From Rhabdaerophilum calidifontis (lineage in GTDB: Bacteria; Pseudomonadota; Alphaproteobacteria; Rhizobiales; Beijerinckiaceae), in the NCBI RefSeq assembly GCF_008641065.1, contig NZ_VTRS01000001.1, positions 917,231 to 981,230 of the forward strand: 64,000 bases of DNA. Reading direction: 5' to 3'. This document shows, piece by piece, positions 35,420 to 44,694 of the stretch. The position numbers and the translations under genes were made by a program. The notes beneath the pieces are model-generated. The model ran no database searches, was not told the origin of the DNA, and saw only the letters and a program-made list of their open reading frames with translations. Position 1 is the first letter of the stretch. Every line of letters starts with the position of its first letter.

Positions 35420-36379
35420 ATGACCGAGGAACCCTGCCATGATATCGCCCATCTCGGCCATGTCGAACTCCTGACCGACAGGCCGGAGGCGAGTCTCGAT
35501 TTCTTCGTCCGCATCCTCGGCCTCACCGAGAGCGGTCGCGAGGGGGATTCGGTCTATCTCCGGGCTTTCGACGATTACGAGTTCCACACGCTGAAGCTCA
35601 CCGCCGCGAAGACGGCCGGCGTCGCGCATATCGGCTACCGCGCCGCCAGCGAGGCCGCCCTGATGCGCCGCGTCCGGGTGATCGAGGCGATGGGCTGCGG
35701 CATCGGCTGGAGCGAGGGCGATCGCGGCCATGGCCGCGCCTATCGCTTCCGCGACCCCGATGACCATGTGTTCGAGATCTATTTCGAGACCGAGAAATAC
35801 GTCGCCCCGCCGGAGGAACGCCCGGCGTTGAAGAACCAGGCGCAGCGCAACCACGGACGGGGCTGCGCCGTGCGTCGGCTCGACCATCTCAACCTGCTCG
35901 CGCAGGATGTCGGCGCGATCCACGATTTCCTGCCGCGCGCGCTCGGCAGCCGCGTCACAGAGATGATCCGGCTCGACAATGGTGGGCTCGGAGGGTGCTG
36001 GTTCACGGTCAACAACAAGACCTATGATATCGCCTATACCCGCGACCATACCAGCGCGCGCGGACGCTTCCACCATGTCACCTATGCCGTCGACCAGCGC
36101 GAGCAGGTGCTCCAGGCGGCGGATGTCTTCCTCGAAAACGGGGTGGCGATCGAGACCGGGCCGCACAAGCACGCGATCCAGCAGACCTTCTTCCTCTATG
36201 TCTACGAGCCGGCCGGCAACCGCGTCGAGGTCGCCAATCCCGGCGCGCGGCTGATCCTCGACCCGGATTGGCAGCCCGTGGTCTGGACCGAGGCCGAGCG
36301 GAAGAAGGGCCAGGCCTGGGGGCTCAAGACCATCGAGAGCTTCCACACCCACGGCACGCCGCCGGTGCCCGGCGCCTGA
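35420..36379 (+). CDS. Type I extradiol ring-cleavage dioxygenase (VOC, catechol 2,3-dioxygenase-like)
   Basis: A 319-residue two-domain VOC protein, the size of catechol 2,3-dioxygenases. Iron ligands are His156 (RRLDHLNLL), His218 or His219 (GRFHHVTYAVD) and Glu270 (PAGNRVEVANPG); the second-sphere His251 and Tyr262 fall where XylE has its acid/base residues. The N-terminal domain (residues 10-120) is the metal-free duplicate. It would open a catecholic ring next to the diol. The substrate is unknown; the neighbouring lower-pathway genes suggest a carboxylated or hydroxylated catechol. GAGGAGGTGA site in front. Confidence 0.85.
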   Translation: MTEEPCHDIAHLGHVELLTDRPEASLDFFVRILGLTESGREGDSVYLRAFDDYEFHTLKLTAAKTAGVAHIGYRAASEAALMRRVRVIEAMGCGIGWSEGDRGHGRAYRFRDPDDHVFEIYFETEKYVAPPEERPALKNQAQRNHGRGCAVRRLDHLNLLAQDVGAIHDFLPRALGSRVTEMIRLDNGGLGGCWFTVNNKTYDIAYTRDHTSARGRFHHVTYAVDQREQVLQAADVFLENGVAIETGPHKHAIQQTFFLYVYEPAGNRVEVANPGARLILDPDWQPVVWTEAERKKGQAWGLKTIESFHTHGTPPVPGA

Positions 36380-36394
36380 ACGCGGCGTCCCGCT

Positions 36395-37378
36395 TCAGGC
36401 GAAACGGGCGCGCAGCCGCCGCCAGAGCGGAGCGACGGCATGGCTTGTCAGCGGGATCGTCAGGAAGCCGAGCGCGAGGCCGCATAGCCCGGCACCGAGC
36501 GCCTCGCCGAACCAGCGCGCGAACCCGGCCGCGAAGGGCAGGGCATCGGCGGCGATCCCGCCGAGCGCGTGCAGCAGATGCGCCGGCGCGGCGAGGCCGA
36601 ACTGTTCGAGCCCATGGACGACGATGCCGCCGCCGACCCAGATCATTGCCGCCGTGCCGACGAATCCGAGCAGCGCGAGAAAGGGCGGCATGCCGACGAC
36701 AAGCGTCCGGCCGAGTGCCCGCAGCGGCGGGCCGAACGGCGCTCCGGCGCGCAGCCGCGCCAGCCAGAGGCCGAAATCATCCGCCTTCACGATCAGCGCC
36801 ACCGCGCCATAGACCGCGGCGGTGATGCCGATGCCGACGGCGGCGAGCACCGCGGCCTGCATGGCCAGGGGCCTTCCCTCGACCGAGGCGAGGGTGATCG
36901 CCATGATCTCGGCGGAGAGGATGAAATCGGTCCGGATGGCGGATGCGACCTTGGCGTCCTCGAAGCTGCGCGCGCGGGGATCGATGGGGTCGATCTCCGC
37001 TTCATGCGCCTCGGCGGCGTGGGGGGCGATGAGACCGAAGATCTTCTCCGCCCCCTCATAGGCGAGGTAGACCCCTCCGGCCATCAGCAGCGGGGTCACC
37101 GCCGCCGGAAGCAGCGCGCTCAACAGCAGCGCCGCCGGCAGCAGGATCAGGATCTTGTTGCGCAGCGAGCCGAGCGCGATCCGGGCGATGGTGGGCACCT
37201 CGCGCGCGGCGGCGAACCCGGTCACGTAGCGCGGTGTCACGGCGGCGTCGTCGATCACCACGCCGGCCGCCTTGCCGCCTGCCTGCACCGCCTGGGCGGC
37301 GACATCGTCAAGCGAGGCGGCCGCGGCCTTGGCAAGCGCGGCGACGTCATCCAGCAGGGCGATCAGCCCGACACTCAT
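36395..37378 (-). CDS. DUF808 family inner-membrane protein
   Basis: A 327-residue protein of the DUF808 (YedI-like) family: it begins MSVGLIALLDDVAALAKAAA, continues DVAAQAVQAGGKAAGVVIDD and has several hydrophobic segments including ILILLPAALLLSALLPAAVT and GVYLAYEGAEKIFGLIAPHA. Function unknown. Start 37378 follows GGGAGGA. Converges on the dioxygenase gene with 15 bases between. Confidence 0.85.
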   Translation of the reverse strand: MSVGLIALLDDVAALAKAAAASLDDVAAQAVQAGGKAAGVVIDDAAVTPRYVTGFAAAREVPTIARIALGSLRNKILILLPAALLLSALLPAAVTPLLMAGGVYLAYEGAEKIFGLIAPHAAEAHEAEIDPIDPRARSFEDAKVASAIRTDFILSAEIMAITLASVEGRPLAMQAAVLAAVGIGITAAVYGAVALIVKADDFGLWLARLRAGAPFGPPLRALGRTLVVGMPPFLALLGFVGTAAMIWVGGGIVVHGLEQFGLAAPAHLLHALGGIAADALPFAAGFARWFGEALGAGLCGLALGFLTIPLTSHAVAPLWRRLRARFA

Positions 37379-37494
37379 GCCTTCCTCCCAGGGCTGGCGT
37401 CCATGGCGGCCGTTCGCGGCGCGCAATGCCGACATCCTGACACGGAACAGGCCGCGCATCACGCGCGACCGCGCCGGTCGGGCGGCGAGAACCG

Positions 37495-39225
37495 TTACTG
37501 GGCGGGAACCGGCTGCATGCCGTCGGCGGGTTCCTGCCCCTCGGCCGGCGCAGCGGCGCGCACCCGCGCGAGGATCCCCGCGCGGTTGACCGATTTGCGC
37601 TCGGCGTCGATGCGGCGGATAAGCAGTTCCGCGCGCTCGATTGAGCCGAGCAGAGCGAGGATCGCGCCGCGCTCGCTGGCGCCGGCATTGGGACCGAGCG
37701 CCAGGGTGCGGGCACGCAATTCCTCGACATCGGGGAAGGAGACATGCATCGCCGGCATGTCCGGCGCCTTGAGGCCGTAATCGGGCAGGATGTCGCGCAG
37801 CGCGTATTCGAGCTTGTCTAGCGCGGCGGAGACGATCGCCTGCGGTTCGGCGCTGAACTTTTCGCGCCGCACGCGGCGGGCAACCTGGTGCAGCGTCTCC
37901 GCCAGCGCGTTGGTGAAATCCTCTTCCTCGATCAGGCTCGCCACGAGGTCGAGTTGCTCATAGGGCAGGTCGCGCGCGAGGAGATTGGCGGTATAGGCGC
38001 GGATGTCGCGGCTCAGCACGTCGGTTGCGGCATAATGCTCGCCGGGATCGGCCGGGGCCCGCTTGTTGCCGCGGGCGATTTCGAGGAAGAGCGCGCCGGC
38101 GGCGAGATGGCGCTGGGTCTCCTGCTGGATTGCCGGAACCGCCCGGGCGAAATCATCGGCATGGGCCTTGTCGAGGAATTTCGGGGCCGAGAAATCCTCG
38201 ATCTCGTCCGCCTCGCTATGGCCGACCCGGCTCAATACCCGCTCGAACACGCCGACGAAGGGGAAGAGCAGCAGGGTGTTGAAGATGTTGAAGAAGGTCG
38301 AGTAGAGGCCCACCGCCACCGGCACGAGCGGGAAGGTCTCCTTGCCGTTGACGAGGACGGCCGCGCCGGGATCGCCGCCGAACCAGGTCGTCATCACCCA
38401 GCCGAGCACGTTGATCGAGACGAAGAAGAGCGGGATCGTGACGAAAATACCGATGATGTTGAAGCTGATATGCGCATAGGCGGCGCGTTTGGCGTTCTTC
38501 GAGAGGTTCCACGAGGCCATCCAGGAGGTGATCGTGGTGCCGAGATCGGCGCCGAGCGAGAAGGCGACGGCGGTCTTCCAGTCGAGGATCCCGGCCATGC
38601 CGAGGCCCATGACGATGCCGATCGTCGCCGAGGAGGAATGGATCATCGCGGTGATGAAGGCCGCGATGCCGACGCAGGAGAGCAGGGCGAGGTAATTGTC
38701 CGCCCGGAGCGAGCGCATCAGCTCCATCACCTCGGGCATGTTGCGCAAGGGGCGGAGGCCGCCGGTCATCAGGTTGAGGCCGTAGAAGATCAGCGCGAAC
38801 CCCATGCAGGCGAGCGCGATGTTGCGCACCTTCTCGCTCTTGGCGAACACGTAGACGAGCGCGAAGATGCCGGAGAAGATCAGCCCCAGGGGCCCCAGCG
38901 GCAGCGCGATCAGGCCGTTGCCGAGCGTCGTGCCGATATTGGCGCCCATGATCACCGAGATCGCCGGGCGCAGCGCCACGACGCCGGCATTGACGAGCCC
39001 GACGACCATCACCGTCATCGCGGTCGAGGATTGGATCACGCCGGTGATCAGCGTGCCCGCGAGCACGCCCTTGATCGGTGTTCCTGCCGCCTTGGCGAGG
39101 AACTCGCGCATCTTGTTGACCGAGAGCGCCTGAATCCCGTTCGACATGAATTCGAGGCCGAGCATGAAGATGCCGAGCCCGCCGATCACCGGCACCAGGA
39201 TGTCCTTGAAGATGTCGATATTCAT
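37495..39225 (-). CDS. Na+/phosphate symporter with PhoU-like C-terminal domain
   Basis: A 576-residue NptA/YjbB-type Na/Pi cotransporter. The two inverted transport repeats carry QSSTAMTVMVVGLVNAG and HSSSATIGIVMGLGMAG, the QSS/SSS motifs that bind phosphate and sodium. From about residue 350 a cytoplasmic helical PhoU-like domain follows (ALFLEIARGNKRAP, LVASLIEEEDFTNALAETLH). The ATG at 39225 is preferred over a GTG six bases earlier. It lies downstream of a pstS-type gene on the same strand and probably belongs to the phosphate response. Confidence 0.88.
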   Translation of the reverse strand: MNIDIFKDILVPVIGGLGIFMLGLEFMSNGIQALSVNKMREFLAKAAGTPIKGVLAGTLITGVIQSSTAMTVMVVGLVNAGVVALRPAISVIMGANIGTTLGNGLIALPLGPLGLIFSGIFALVYVFAKSEKVRNIALACMGFALIFYGLNLMTGGLRPLRNMPEVMELMRSLRADNYLALLSCVGIAAFITAMIHSSSATIGIVMGLGMAGILDWKTAVAFSLGADLGTTITSWMASWNLSKNAKRAAYAHISFNIIGIFVTIPLFFVSINVLGWVMTTWFGGDPGAAVLVNGKETFPLVPVAVGLYSTFFNIFNTLLLFPFVGVFERVLSRVGHSEADEIEDFSAPKFLDKAHADDFARAVPAIQQETQRHLAAGALFLEIARGNKRAPADPGEHYAATDVLSRDIRAYTANLLARDLPYEQLDLVASLIEEEDFTNALAETLHQVARRVRREKFSAEPQAIVSAALDKLEYALRDILPDYGLKAPDMPAMHVSFPDVEELRARTLALGPNAGASERGAILALLGSIERAELLIRRIDAERKSVNRAGILARVRAAAPAEGQEPADGMQPVPAQ

Positions 39226-39309
39226 GATCACGCCCCCCGGCCGCGCCCTCCTGGCGGCGGCATTTCACGTCCCGCGCAGGTCACGCCCTGCACGGTTGAT
39301 GTTCGGCAT

Positions 39310-40443
39310 TCACCCCCGCGCGCCGAGATGGCGGGCCCAATAGGCCCGGACATCCCGGACGAGCGCCGGTGGCAGCGGCACGTAGCCGAGCCGCTCGGCA
39401 TCGCCGGCGCCGCTCTCGAGGGCAAGGTCGAACAGATCCGTCACCCGGCCGACCCGGCCGCGGCCGCGCCCGGCCACCGGCACCACCGCGAAGGTCGCGC
39501 CGGCGATGGGATAGGCCGCCTCGCCGGGCCGGTTGGTCATGTCGGTGAAGAAATCGCGATCCGCCGGCCAGCCTGCGGCTTCCGCCGCCGCGATCACCCC
39601 GGCCGCTTCCGGGGCCACGAAGCGCCCCGCGCCGTTGAGGATGGCGGCCGAGGCCAGCCCCGCACGGCGCGCCTGGCCGAATTCGAGATAGCCGATCGCG
39701 CCCCGGGTTGCCGCCACGGCCCGCGCGATGCCCTGCGAGCCGGGAACGGCGCGGCCGAGCGGCCAGGCGACGAGCTGGTCGGCGCCGTATTTCGCCTGCC
39801 ATTCCGCGCTCACGGCCGAGAGATATTGCGTGAGCGTGAAGGTGGTGCCGGAGCCGTCACGGCGATGTATGATCTCGATGCGCTGTTCCGGCAGCGCGAG
39901 GCCGGGATTGAGCGCGCGGATCGCCGGGTCGGCCCAGCTCTGGATCCGGCCGAGATAGATCTCGGCGAGAACCGGGCCCGAAAGCTTCAGCGCGCCGGGC
40001 GCAACGCCATCGAGATTGACGGCGATCGCCACCGCGCCGAGCACGATCGGGAACTGGCGCTGGCCGGCGCGGGCCAGGGCCTCGGGCGGCAGCGGCGCGT
40101 CGGTCGCGGCAAAGTCGAGTTCAGGCTGGCCGAGCCGCATCACGCCGCCGAGCGAGCCGACCGCCTCGTAATCCACCGTCCAGTCGGGCGAAGCGAAATC
40201 GCCGCCATCGGCCCGAGCGGCCTGGTAGCGCTTGGCCCATTGCGCGATGACCGGCGCCGCGAAGGTGGAGCCCGCTCCCTGGATCGGCTGCGCGGAGGCG
40301 GCCGGGGCGGCAAGCAGCGCTGCGAGGCAGGCAAACGCGCCCGCGATCCGGGGCAGAAGCCCGCGATGGCCTGCGATGCGCGGCGCAGGGGAGAGTGGCG
40401 CAGGGGAGAGCGGGCGGTTTCGGCCGGTCTGCGGGAGAAACAT
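39310..40443 (-). CDS. PstS-family phosphate-binding protein
   Basis: A 377-residue periplasmic receptor with an unusually long leader (the hydrophobic core AGAFACLAALLAAPAASAQ ends near residue 52). PstS motifs: IQGAGSTFAAPVIAQWAKRY, the LDFAATDAPLPPEALA segment and IIHRRDGSGTTFTLTQYLSA, which surrounds the phosphate. No pstC, pstA or pstB is nearby, so it is an orphan receptor in this window. A PHO-box-like repeat lies about 110 bases ahead of its start. Confidence 0.88.
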   Translation of the reverse strand: MFLPQTGRNRPLSPAPLSPAPRIAGHRGLLPRIAGAFACLAALLAAPAASAQPIQGAGSTFAAPVIAQWAKRYQAARADGGDFASPDWTVDYEAVGSLGGVMRLGQPELDFAATDAPLPPEALARAGQRQFPIVLGAVAIAVNLDGVAPGALKLSGPVLAEIYLGRIQSWADPAIRALNPGLALPEQRIEIIHRRDGSGTTFTLTQYLSAVSAEWQAKYGADQLVAWPLGRAVPGSQGIARAVAATRGAIGYLEFGQARRAGLASAAILNGAGRFVAPEAAGVIAAAEAAGWPADRDFFTDMTNRPGEAAYPIAGATFAVVPVAGRGRGRVGRVTDLFDLALESGAGDAERLGYVPLPPALVRDVRAYWARHLGARG

Positions 40444-40554
40444 CGGCGGGCCTCCGGAGGCGATGGATGCGAAAAGGCGAACAAGCCTCCGGCAGCGGAT
40501 GGCTTCTCCCAGAAATTTTCAATCTATTGCCTAGAATTTCCGGGCAACGTTCTC

Positions 40555-40570
40555 GTGACAGCCGTGTCAC
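40555..40570. promoter_or_regulatory. Inverted repeat GTGACA-GCCG-TGTCAC, PHO-box-like, upstream of pstS-type gene
   Basis: A perfect 6-bp inverted repeat with a 4-base centre. On the minus strand it also reads CCGTGACACGGCTGTCAC, i.e. a GTGAC and a GTCAC element 11 bases apart, the spacing of PhoB direct repeats. Located in the 384-base gap between the two divergent phosphorus operons. Confidence 0.5.
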
Positions 40571-40753
40571 GGATCGCGGACAATGTGCCGAAAACGCGAA
40601 TACTAGAGCGCATTCCGGTCGCAGATCTTGGCGCAAACCTATCCGGGCGGGCCAAGGCGATCCTGACGGACGAGTGCCGATCTCGCGATCTTGCTGCGCC
40701 CCGAGGGCCCGCGCCGCGTTCCGCAGGCCGGACTGAGCCGCCGCCCTGGCGAT

Positions 40754-40771
40754 GCGTCACGCGGCTGTCAC
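40754..40771 (+). promoter_or_regulatory. PHO-box-like direct repeat upstream of the aminoethylphosphonate importer
   Basis: GCGTCACGCGGCTGTCAC contains two GTCAC elements exactly 11 bases apart, the second within CTGTCAC, the consensus PhoB half-site. It lies about 57 bases before the start codon at 40828. The rest of the 40444-40827 gap is AT-richer near 40510-40620 and holds no other gene. Confidence 0.55.
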
Positions 40772-40827
40772 CTTGGAGGGCTAGCCGGAACCGATGCATC
40801 CGATGGGGCGGATGCGGGGAGGGCACC

Positions 40828-41853
40828 ATGTTCCGGACATTCATCGCGGCCGCCGTGGCGGGGATCGCCAGCTTCGCGCCGATCGCGGCCGATGCACAGC
40901 AGCGCACGCTGACCGTCTATTCCTCGCTCGACGAGGACCAGGCCAAGGCGCTCATCAAGGGGTTCGAGGCCAAGCACCCGCAGGTGAAGGTCAACGCGAT
41001 CCTCGGCTCGACGGCGCCGATCATCGCGCGCGTCATCGCCGAGGCGGCGGCGCCGCAGGCGGACATCATCATGGGCAACGCGGTCTCGGCGCTGATGGCG
41101 GCGGATGCTCGCGGGCTCCTGCTCGCCTACAAGCCGGCGCAATACGACAAGGTGAGCCCGGTGATGCGCGACGGCCGCGCCGAGCCGGTCTGGCTCGGGA
41201 TCGATGCCTGGGCGTCCTCGATCTGCTTCAACACGGTCGAGGCCGCGAAGAAGAACATCCCGGCGCCGAAGAGCTGGGCCGATCTCGCGAACCCCGTCTA
41301 CAAGGGGCATATCACCATGCCGAGCCCGCTCTCGTCGGGCACCGCGCTGCTCGCCGTCAATGGCTGGTTGACGATCTTCGGCGAGAAGGGCGGCTGGGAC
41401 TTCATGGACAAGCTGCACGAGAATGTCTCGAAATACGGCCATTCCGGCTCGGCGCCGTGCCGTCAGGCCGCTGCCGGCGAGACGATCATCGGCATTTCCT
41501 ACGCGACGCCGGGCGTGAAGGCGATCAACGAGGGCGCGCCGATCCAGATCATCCTGCCCTCCGAGGGGCTGGGCTGGGAAATCGAGGCGGCCGCGATCGT
41601 CAAGGGCGCCAAGAACCTCGCCGATGCCAAGCTGATGGCGGACTGGATCTCCTCGCGCGAGGCGGCGGAGATCTCGGCGAAATACCTGCCGATCTCGGCC
41701 TATGACGACATCCAGGTGCTGCCGAAGAACTACCCGGCCGACGAGAAGGCGAAGCTGCTCAAGATGGATTTCGCCAAGCTCGCGGCCAGCCGCGAGGCGG
41801 TGATGGCCGAATGGCAGAAGCGCTACGGCACCAAGGTGCCGCCGAAGAGCTGA
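40828..41853 (+). CDS. 2-aminoethylphosphonate-type ABC transporter substrate-binding protein
   Basis: A 341-residue receptor of the iron/polyamine-like cluster with signal peptide cut after AADAQQ. TLTVYSSLDEDQAKALIKGF and the phrase ADIIMGNAVSALMAADARGL fit the PhnS2/AepX group, and the conserved PSPLSSGTALLAVNGWL segment matches its ligand loop. AepX binds 2-aminoethylphosphonate tightly. It is followed, with ATGA-type overlap, by its ATPase and a fused permease, the AepXVW order. Ligand assignment is by family resemblance and by the PHO-box-like site upstream. Confidence 0.8.
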   Translation: MFRTFIAAAVAGIASFAPIAADAQQRTLTVYSSLDEDQAKALIKGFEAKHPQVKVNAILGSTAPIIARVIAEAAAPQADIIMGNAVSALMAADARGLLLAYKPAQYDKVSPVMRDGRAEPVWLGIDAWASSICFNTVEAAKKNIPAPKSWADLANPVYKGHITMPSPLSSGTALLAVNGWLTIFGEKGGWDFMDKLHENVSKYGHSGSAPCRQAAAGETIIGISYATPGVKAINEGAPIQIILPSEGLGWEIEAAAIVKGAKNLADAKLMADWISSREAAEISAKYLPISAYDDIQVLPKNYPADEKAKLLKMDFAKLAASREAVMAEWQKRYGTKVPPKS

Positions 41854-42989
41854 TGGCTGTCGCCGGTCCGCTTCATGTCGTCAGGCCGGCCGATGCGCCG
41901 GAGGAGGGAGGCCGGCCGGCCCCCTCTTTCCTCGTCACCGAGGGGCTGACCAAGCGCTTCGGCGCCACGATCGTCGTCCGCGACGTCTCGATCGCGATCG
42001 GCACGGGGGAATTCGTCTGCATTCTCGGCCCCTCCGGCTGTGGAAAGACGACGCTGCTGCGGCTGATCGCCGGGTTCGAGCAGGCCGATGCCGGCGCGAT
42101 CCGCCAGGCGGGGCGGGATATCACGGCCCTGCCGCCCGAGGCGCGCGATTTCGGGATCGTCTTCCAGTCCTACGCGCTGTTCCCGAACCGTGATGTTGCC
42201 GGCAACATCGCCTTCGGCCTCGAATCGACAGGGATCGACCGCGCCGCCCGCGCGCGGCGGGTTGCGGAGCTTCTGGCGCTGGTGGGGCTCGCGCCGCATG
42301 CCGGCAAATATCCGAGCCAGCTTTCCGGTGGCCAGCAGCAGCGCGTGGCGCTTGCCCGCGCGCTCGCGCTCTCGCCGGGGCTGCTGCTGCTCGACGAGCC
42401 GCTTTCGGCGCTCGATGCCAATGTCCGCGCGGCGCTGCGCGACGAGTTGCGCGCCTTGCAGCGGCGGCTCGGCGTCACCGCGGTCATGGTTACGCATGAC
42501 CAGCAGGAGGCGCTGTCGATCGCCGACCGGCTGATCGTGATGCGCGCCGGGGCGATCGAGCAGGTCGGGACGCCGATGGCGCTCTATCAGCAGCCGGCCA
42601 ATCTCTTCGTCGCGCGGTTTCTCGGCGATATGAACGCGTTGCCGGTAGAGGCCGGCCAGGGCGCGGAGATCCGCGCCGCGGGCACGGCCTTCCGACTCGG
42701 CGCGCCGGTTGATGCGGTGCCGCCCCGCGCCATGCTCTGCTTCCGCCCGGCGGCGGTGAGCCTCGGCGCGGAGATGCGCGGCGCGGCGAATGCCGTGCCC
42801 GCGCGCGTGGTTTCGGCCGGGTTCCGCGGCGATGTGATCCGGGTGCTGCTGGCTCCCGAGGCCGCACCGGAGCTGCGGATCGAGGCGGAGATCCCCAGCC
42901 TGCGGCCCGTGCCGGTGCCGGAGCCGGGCGAGCGCGTGGTCGCGGGGGTTCAGCCCGCGCATCTTCTGCTGCTCGAAGGCGAAGGCTGA
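41853..42989 (+). CDS. 2-aminoethylphosphonate-type ABC ATPase
   Basis: A 378-residue ATPase of the PotA/FbpC class. Walker A GPSGCGKTT, Q-loop VFQSYALFPN, signature LSGGQQQRVALARAL, Walker B LLLLDEPLSALD; the last 110 residues form the TOBE regulatory domain. The start shares bases with the preceding stop (TGATG). It energises the two-domain permease that follows four bases later. Confidence 0.88.
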   Translation: MAVAGPLHVVRPADAPEEGGRPAPSFLVTEGLTKRFGATIVVRDVSIAIGTGEFVCILGPSGCGKTTLLRLIAGFEQADAGAIRQAGRDITALPPEARDFGIVFQSYALFPNRDVAGNIAFGLESTGIDRAARARRVAELLALVGLAPHAGKYPSQLSGGQQQRVALARALALSPGLLLLDEPLSALDANVRAALRDELRALQRRLGVTAVMVTHDQQEALSIADRLIVMRAGAIEQVGTPMALYQQPANLFVARFLGDMNALPVEAGQGAEIRAAGTAFRLGAPVDAVPPRAMLCFRPAAVSLGAEMRGAANAVPARVVSAGFRGDVIRVLLAPEAAPELRIEAEIPSLRPVPVPEPGERVVAGVQPAHLLLLEGEG

Positions 42990-42993
42990 GCCG

Positions 42994-44694
42994 ATGTCCG
43001 GCGCGACCGTCGCCGCTGGCCCGACCCGTGTTCCGTTCATTTCCGGCCGCGGGACGCGAATCCTCCTGCCGCTGCTGCTGGTGGCGGTGTTGTCGGCGGC
43101 GGCGATCCTCCCGATCGCGGCGCTGCTGGTCCGGGCCTTTCTCGATCGCGACGGGCGCTTCGTCGGACTCGCGAATTTCGTCCGCTACGCCACGGAACCC
43201 GGCCTCGCGGTGGCGGCGTGGAACTCGCTGACGCTCTCGGCTTTGGCGACGCTGCTGACGATCGGGCTCGCCTATCCCTTTGCCTACGCGATTACCCGGA
43301 CGCGGATGCCGGGGCGCGGCATGTTCCGCCTCATCGCGCTGCTGCCGCTGCTCGCGCCATCGCTGCTGCCGGCTTTCGGGCTCGTCTATCTGTTCGGCAA
43401 CCAGGGCTGGCTGCGCGGCTGGCTGATGGGCGAGAGCCTCTACGGGCCGGTCGGCATCGTGCTCGCGAGCGTGTTCTACGCCTTCCCCCATGCCGTGCTG
43501 ATCCTCTCGGCCGGGCTCGCGGCCGGCGACCAGCGCATCTACGAGGCGGCGCGGGCGCTGCGCGCGGGGCCGTGGCGCCGCTTCGTCACCGTGACGCTGC
43601 CGTCGAGCCGCTACGCGCTGATCAGCGCCGCCTCGATCGTCTACGTGCTCGTCTTCACCGATTTCGGGATTCCGAGCGTGGTCGGCGGGTCCACCAACGT
43701 GCTTGCGACCGACATCTACAAGCTCGTGATCGGGCGGTTCGATTTCGAGATGGGGGCGGTGGTCGGGGTGCTGCTGCTGGCGCCGGCCGTGGCGGCCTAT
43801 CTCGTCGATTGGCTGGCGCGGCGCAGCCAGCGGGCGATGATTTCCGGGCGCTCGGTGCCGATCGCGCCGGAGCGGATGCCCGGGCGCGATCTTGCGCTCT
43901 TCGGCTTCTGCCTGCTCGTGGCTGCGGCGGTCATCGGCATCATCGGCATGGCGGTCTATGGCTCGCTGGTGCGGTTCTGGCCCTATAATCTCAATCTCGG
44001 CCTGCACAATTACGCGCGGCTTCTCGAGGATGACGACGAATTCCGCGCCATCGGCAATTCGCTGGCGCTGGCGGCGGGCACCGCTGCACTCGGCACGCTG
44101 CTCGCGATGCTCTCCGGCTGGATCGTCGCGCGGCGGATCGGTCCTGCCGCGCTCGTGCAGGGGCTCCAGGGGCTCGCCATGGTGCCGGTGGCGGTGCCGG
44201 GGCTCGTGCTCGGCCTCGGCTACGTGTTCTTCTTCAATGACCCCGCCAATCCGCTGCACGCGCTCCAGGGCACGCTGGCCATTCTCGTGCTGTGCACGGT
44301 CGCGCATTTCTACACCGTGCCGCATCTGATGGCGGTGGGCGAGCTGCTGCGGCTCGACCGCGAGATCGACATGGCCGCGCAGGCTCTCCGCGCCGGGCCG
44401 GCGAGCGCCGGGCGGCGCATCTTCCTGCCGGTCCTGGCGCCGACGCTCGTCGATATCGCCGGATATTTCTTCGTCAACGCGATGACGACCGTCTCGGCGC
44501 TGATCTTCCTCTTCACCGCCCAGACGCGGGTCGCGGCGATCGCCGTGATCAATCTCGTCGAGGGCAGCCGGATCGGGCAGGCGGCAGCCTTCGCGACCTT
44601 GATCATGGCGCTCTCGATCGGCGCGGCGCTCATCCAGATCAGCCTGCGGGCGGCGATTCTCCGCGCCCAGCGCTGGCGGCGTCGCGAGGGCTGA
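42994..44694 (+). CDS. 2-aminoethylphosphonate-type ABC permease, fused double domain
   Basis: A 566-residue permease with about twelve hydrophobic segments and two binding-protein-dependent transport domains, each with an EAA loop (IYEAARALRAGPWRRFVTVT and IDMAAQALRAGPASAGRRIF). It corresponds to the single-chain permease of AepXVW/PhnU2 systems and of FbpB-type iron importers. The 3' end overlaps the convergent HxlR gene by 56 bases. Confidence 0.87.
   Translation: MSGATVAAGPTRVPFISGRGTRILLPLLLVAVLSAAAILPIAALLVRAFLDRDGRFVGLANFVRYATEPGLAVAAWNSLTLSALATLLTIGLAYPFAYAITRTRMPGRGMFRLIALLPLLAPSLLPAFGLVYLFGNQGWLRGWLMGESLYGPVGIVLASVFYAFPHAVLILSAGLAAGDQRIYEAARALRAGPWRRFVTVTLPSSRYALISAASIVYVLVFTDFGIPSVVGGSTNVLATDIYKLVIGRFDFEMGAVVGVLLLAPAVAAYLVDWLARRSQRAMISGRSVPIAPERMPGRDLALFGFCLLVAAAVIGIIGMAVYGSLVRFWPYNLNLGLHNYARLLEDDDEFRAIGNSLALAAGTAALGTLLAMLSGWIVARRIGPAALVQGLQGLAMVPVAVPGLVLGLGYVFFFNDPANPLHALQGTLAILVLCTVAHFYTVPHLMAVGELLRLDREIDMAAQALRAGPASAGRRIFLPVLAPTLVDIAGYFFVNAMTTVSALIFLFTAQTRVAAIAVINLVEGSRIGQAAAFATLIMALSIGAALIQISLRAAILRAQRWRRREG

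Noticed and set aside
37888..40827. An open frame upstream of and in frame with the aminoethylphosphonate receptor
   Set aside because: It is antisense to the Na/Pi symporter and PstS genes, crosses the divergent promoter region with PHO-box-like sites, and the receptor has its own signal peptide start at 40828.
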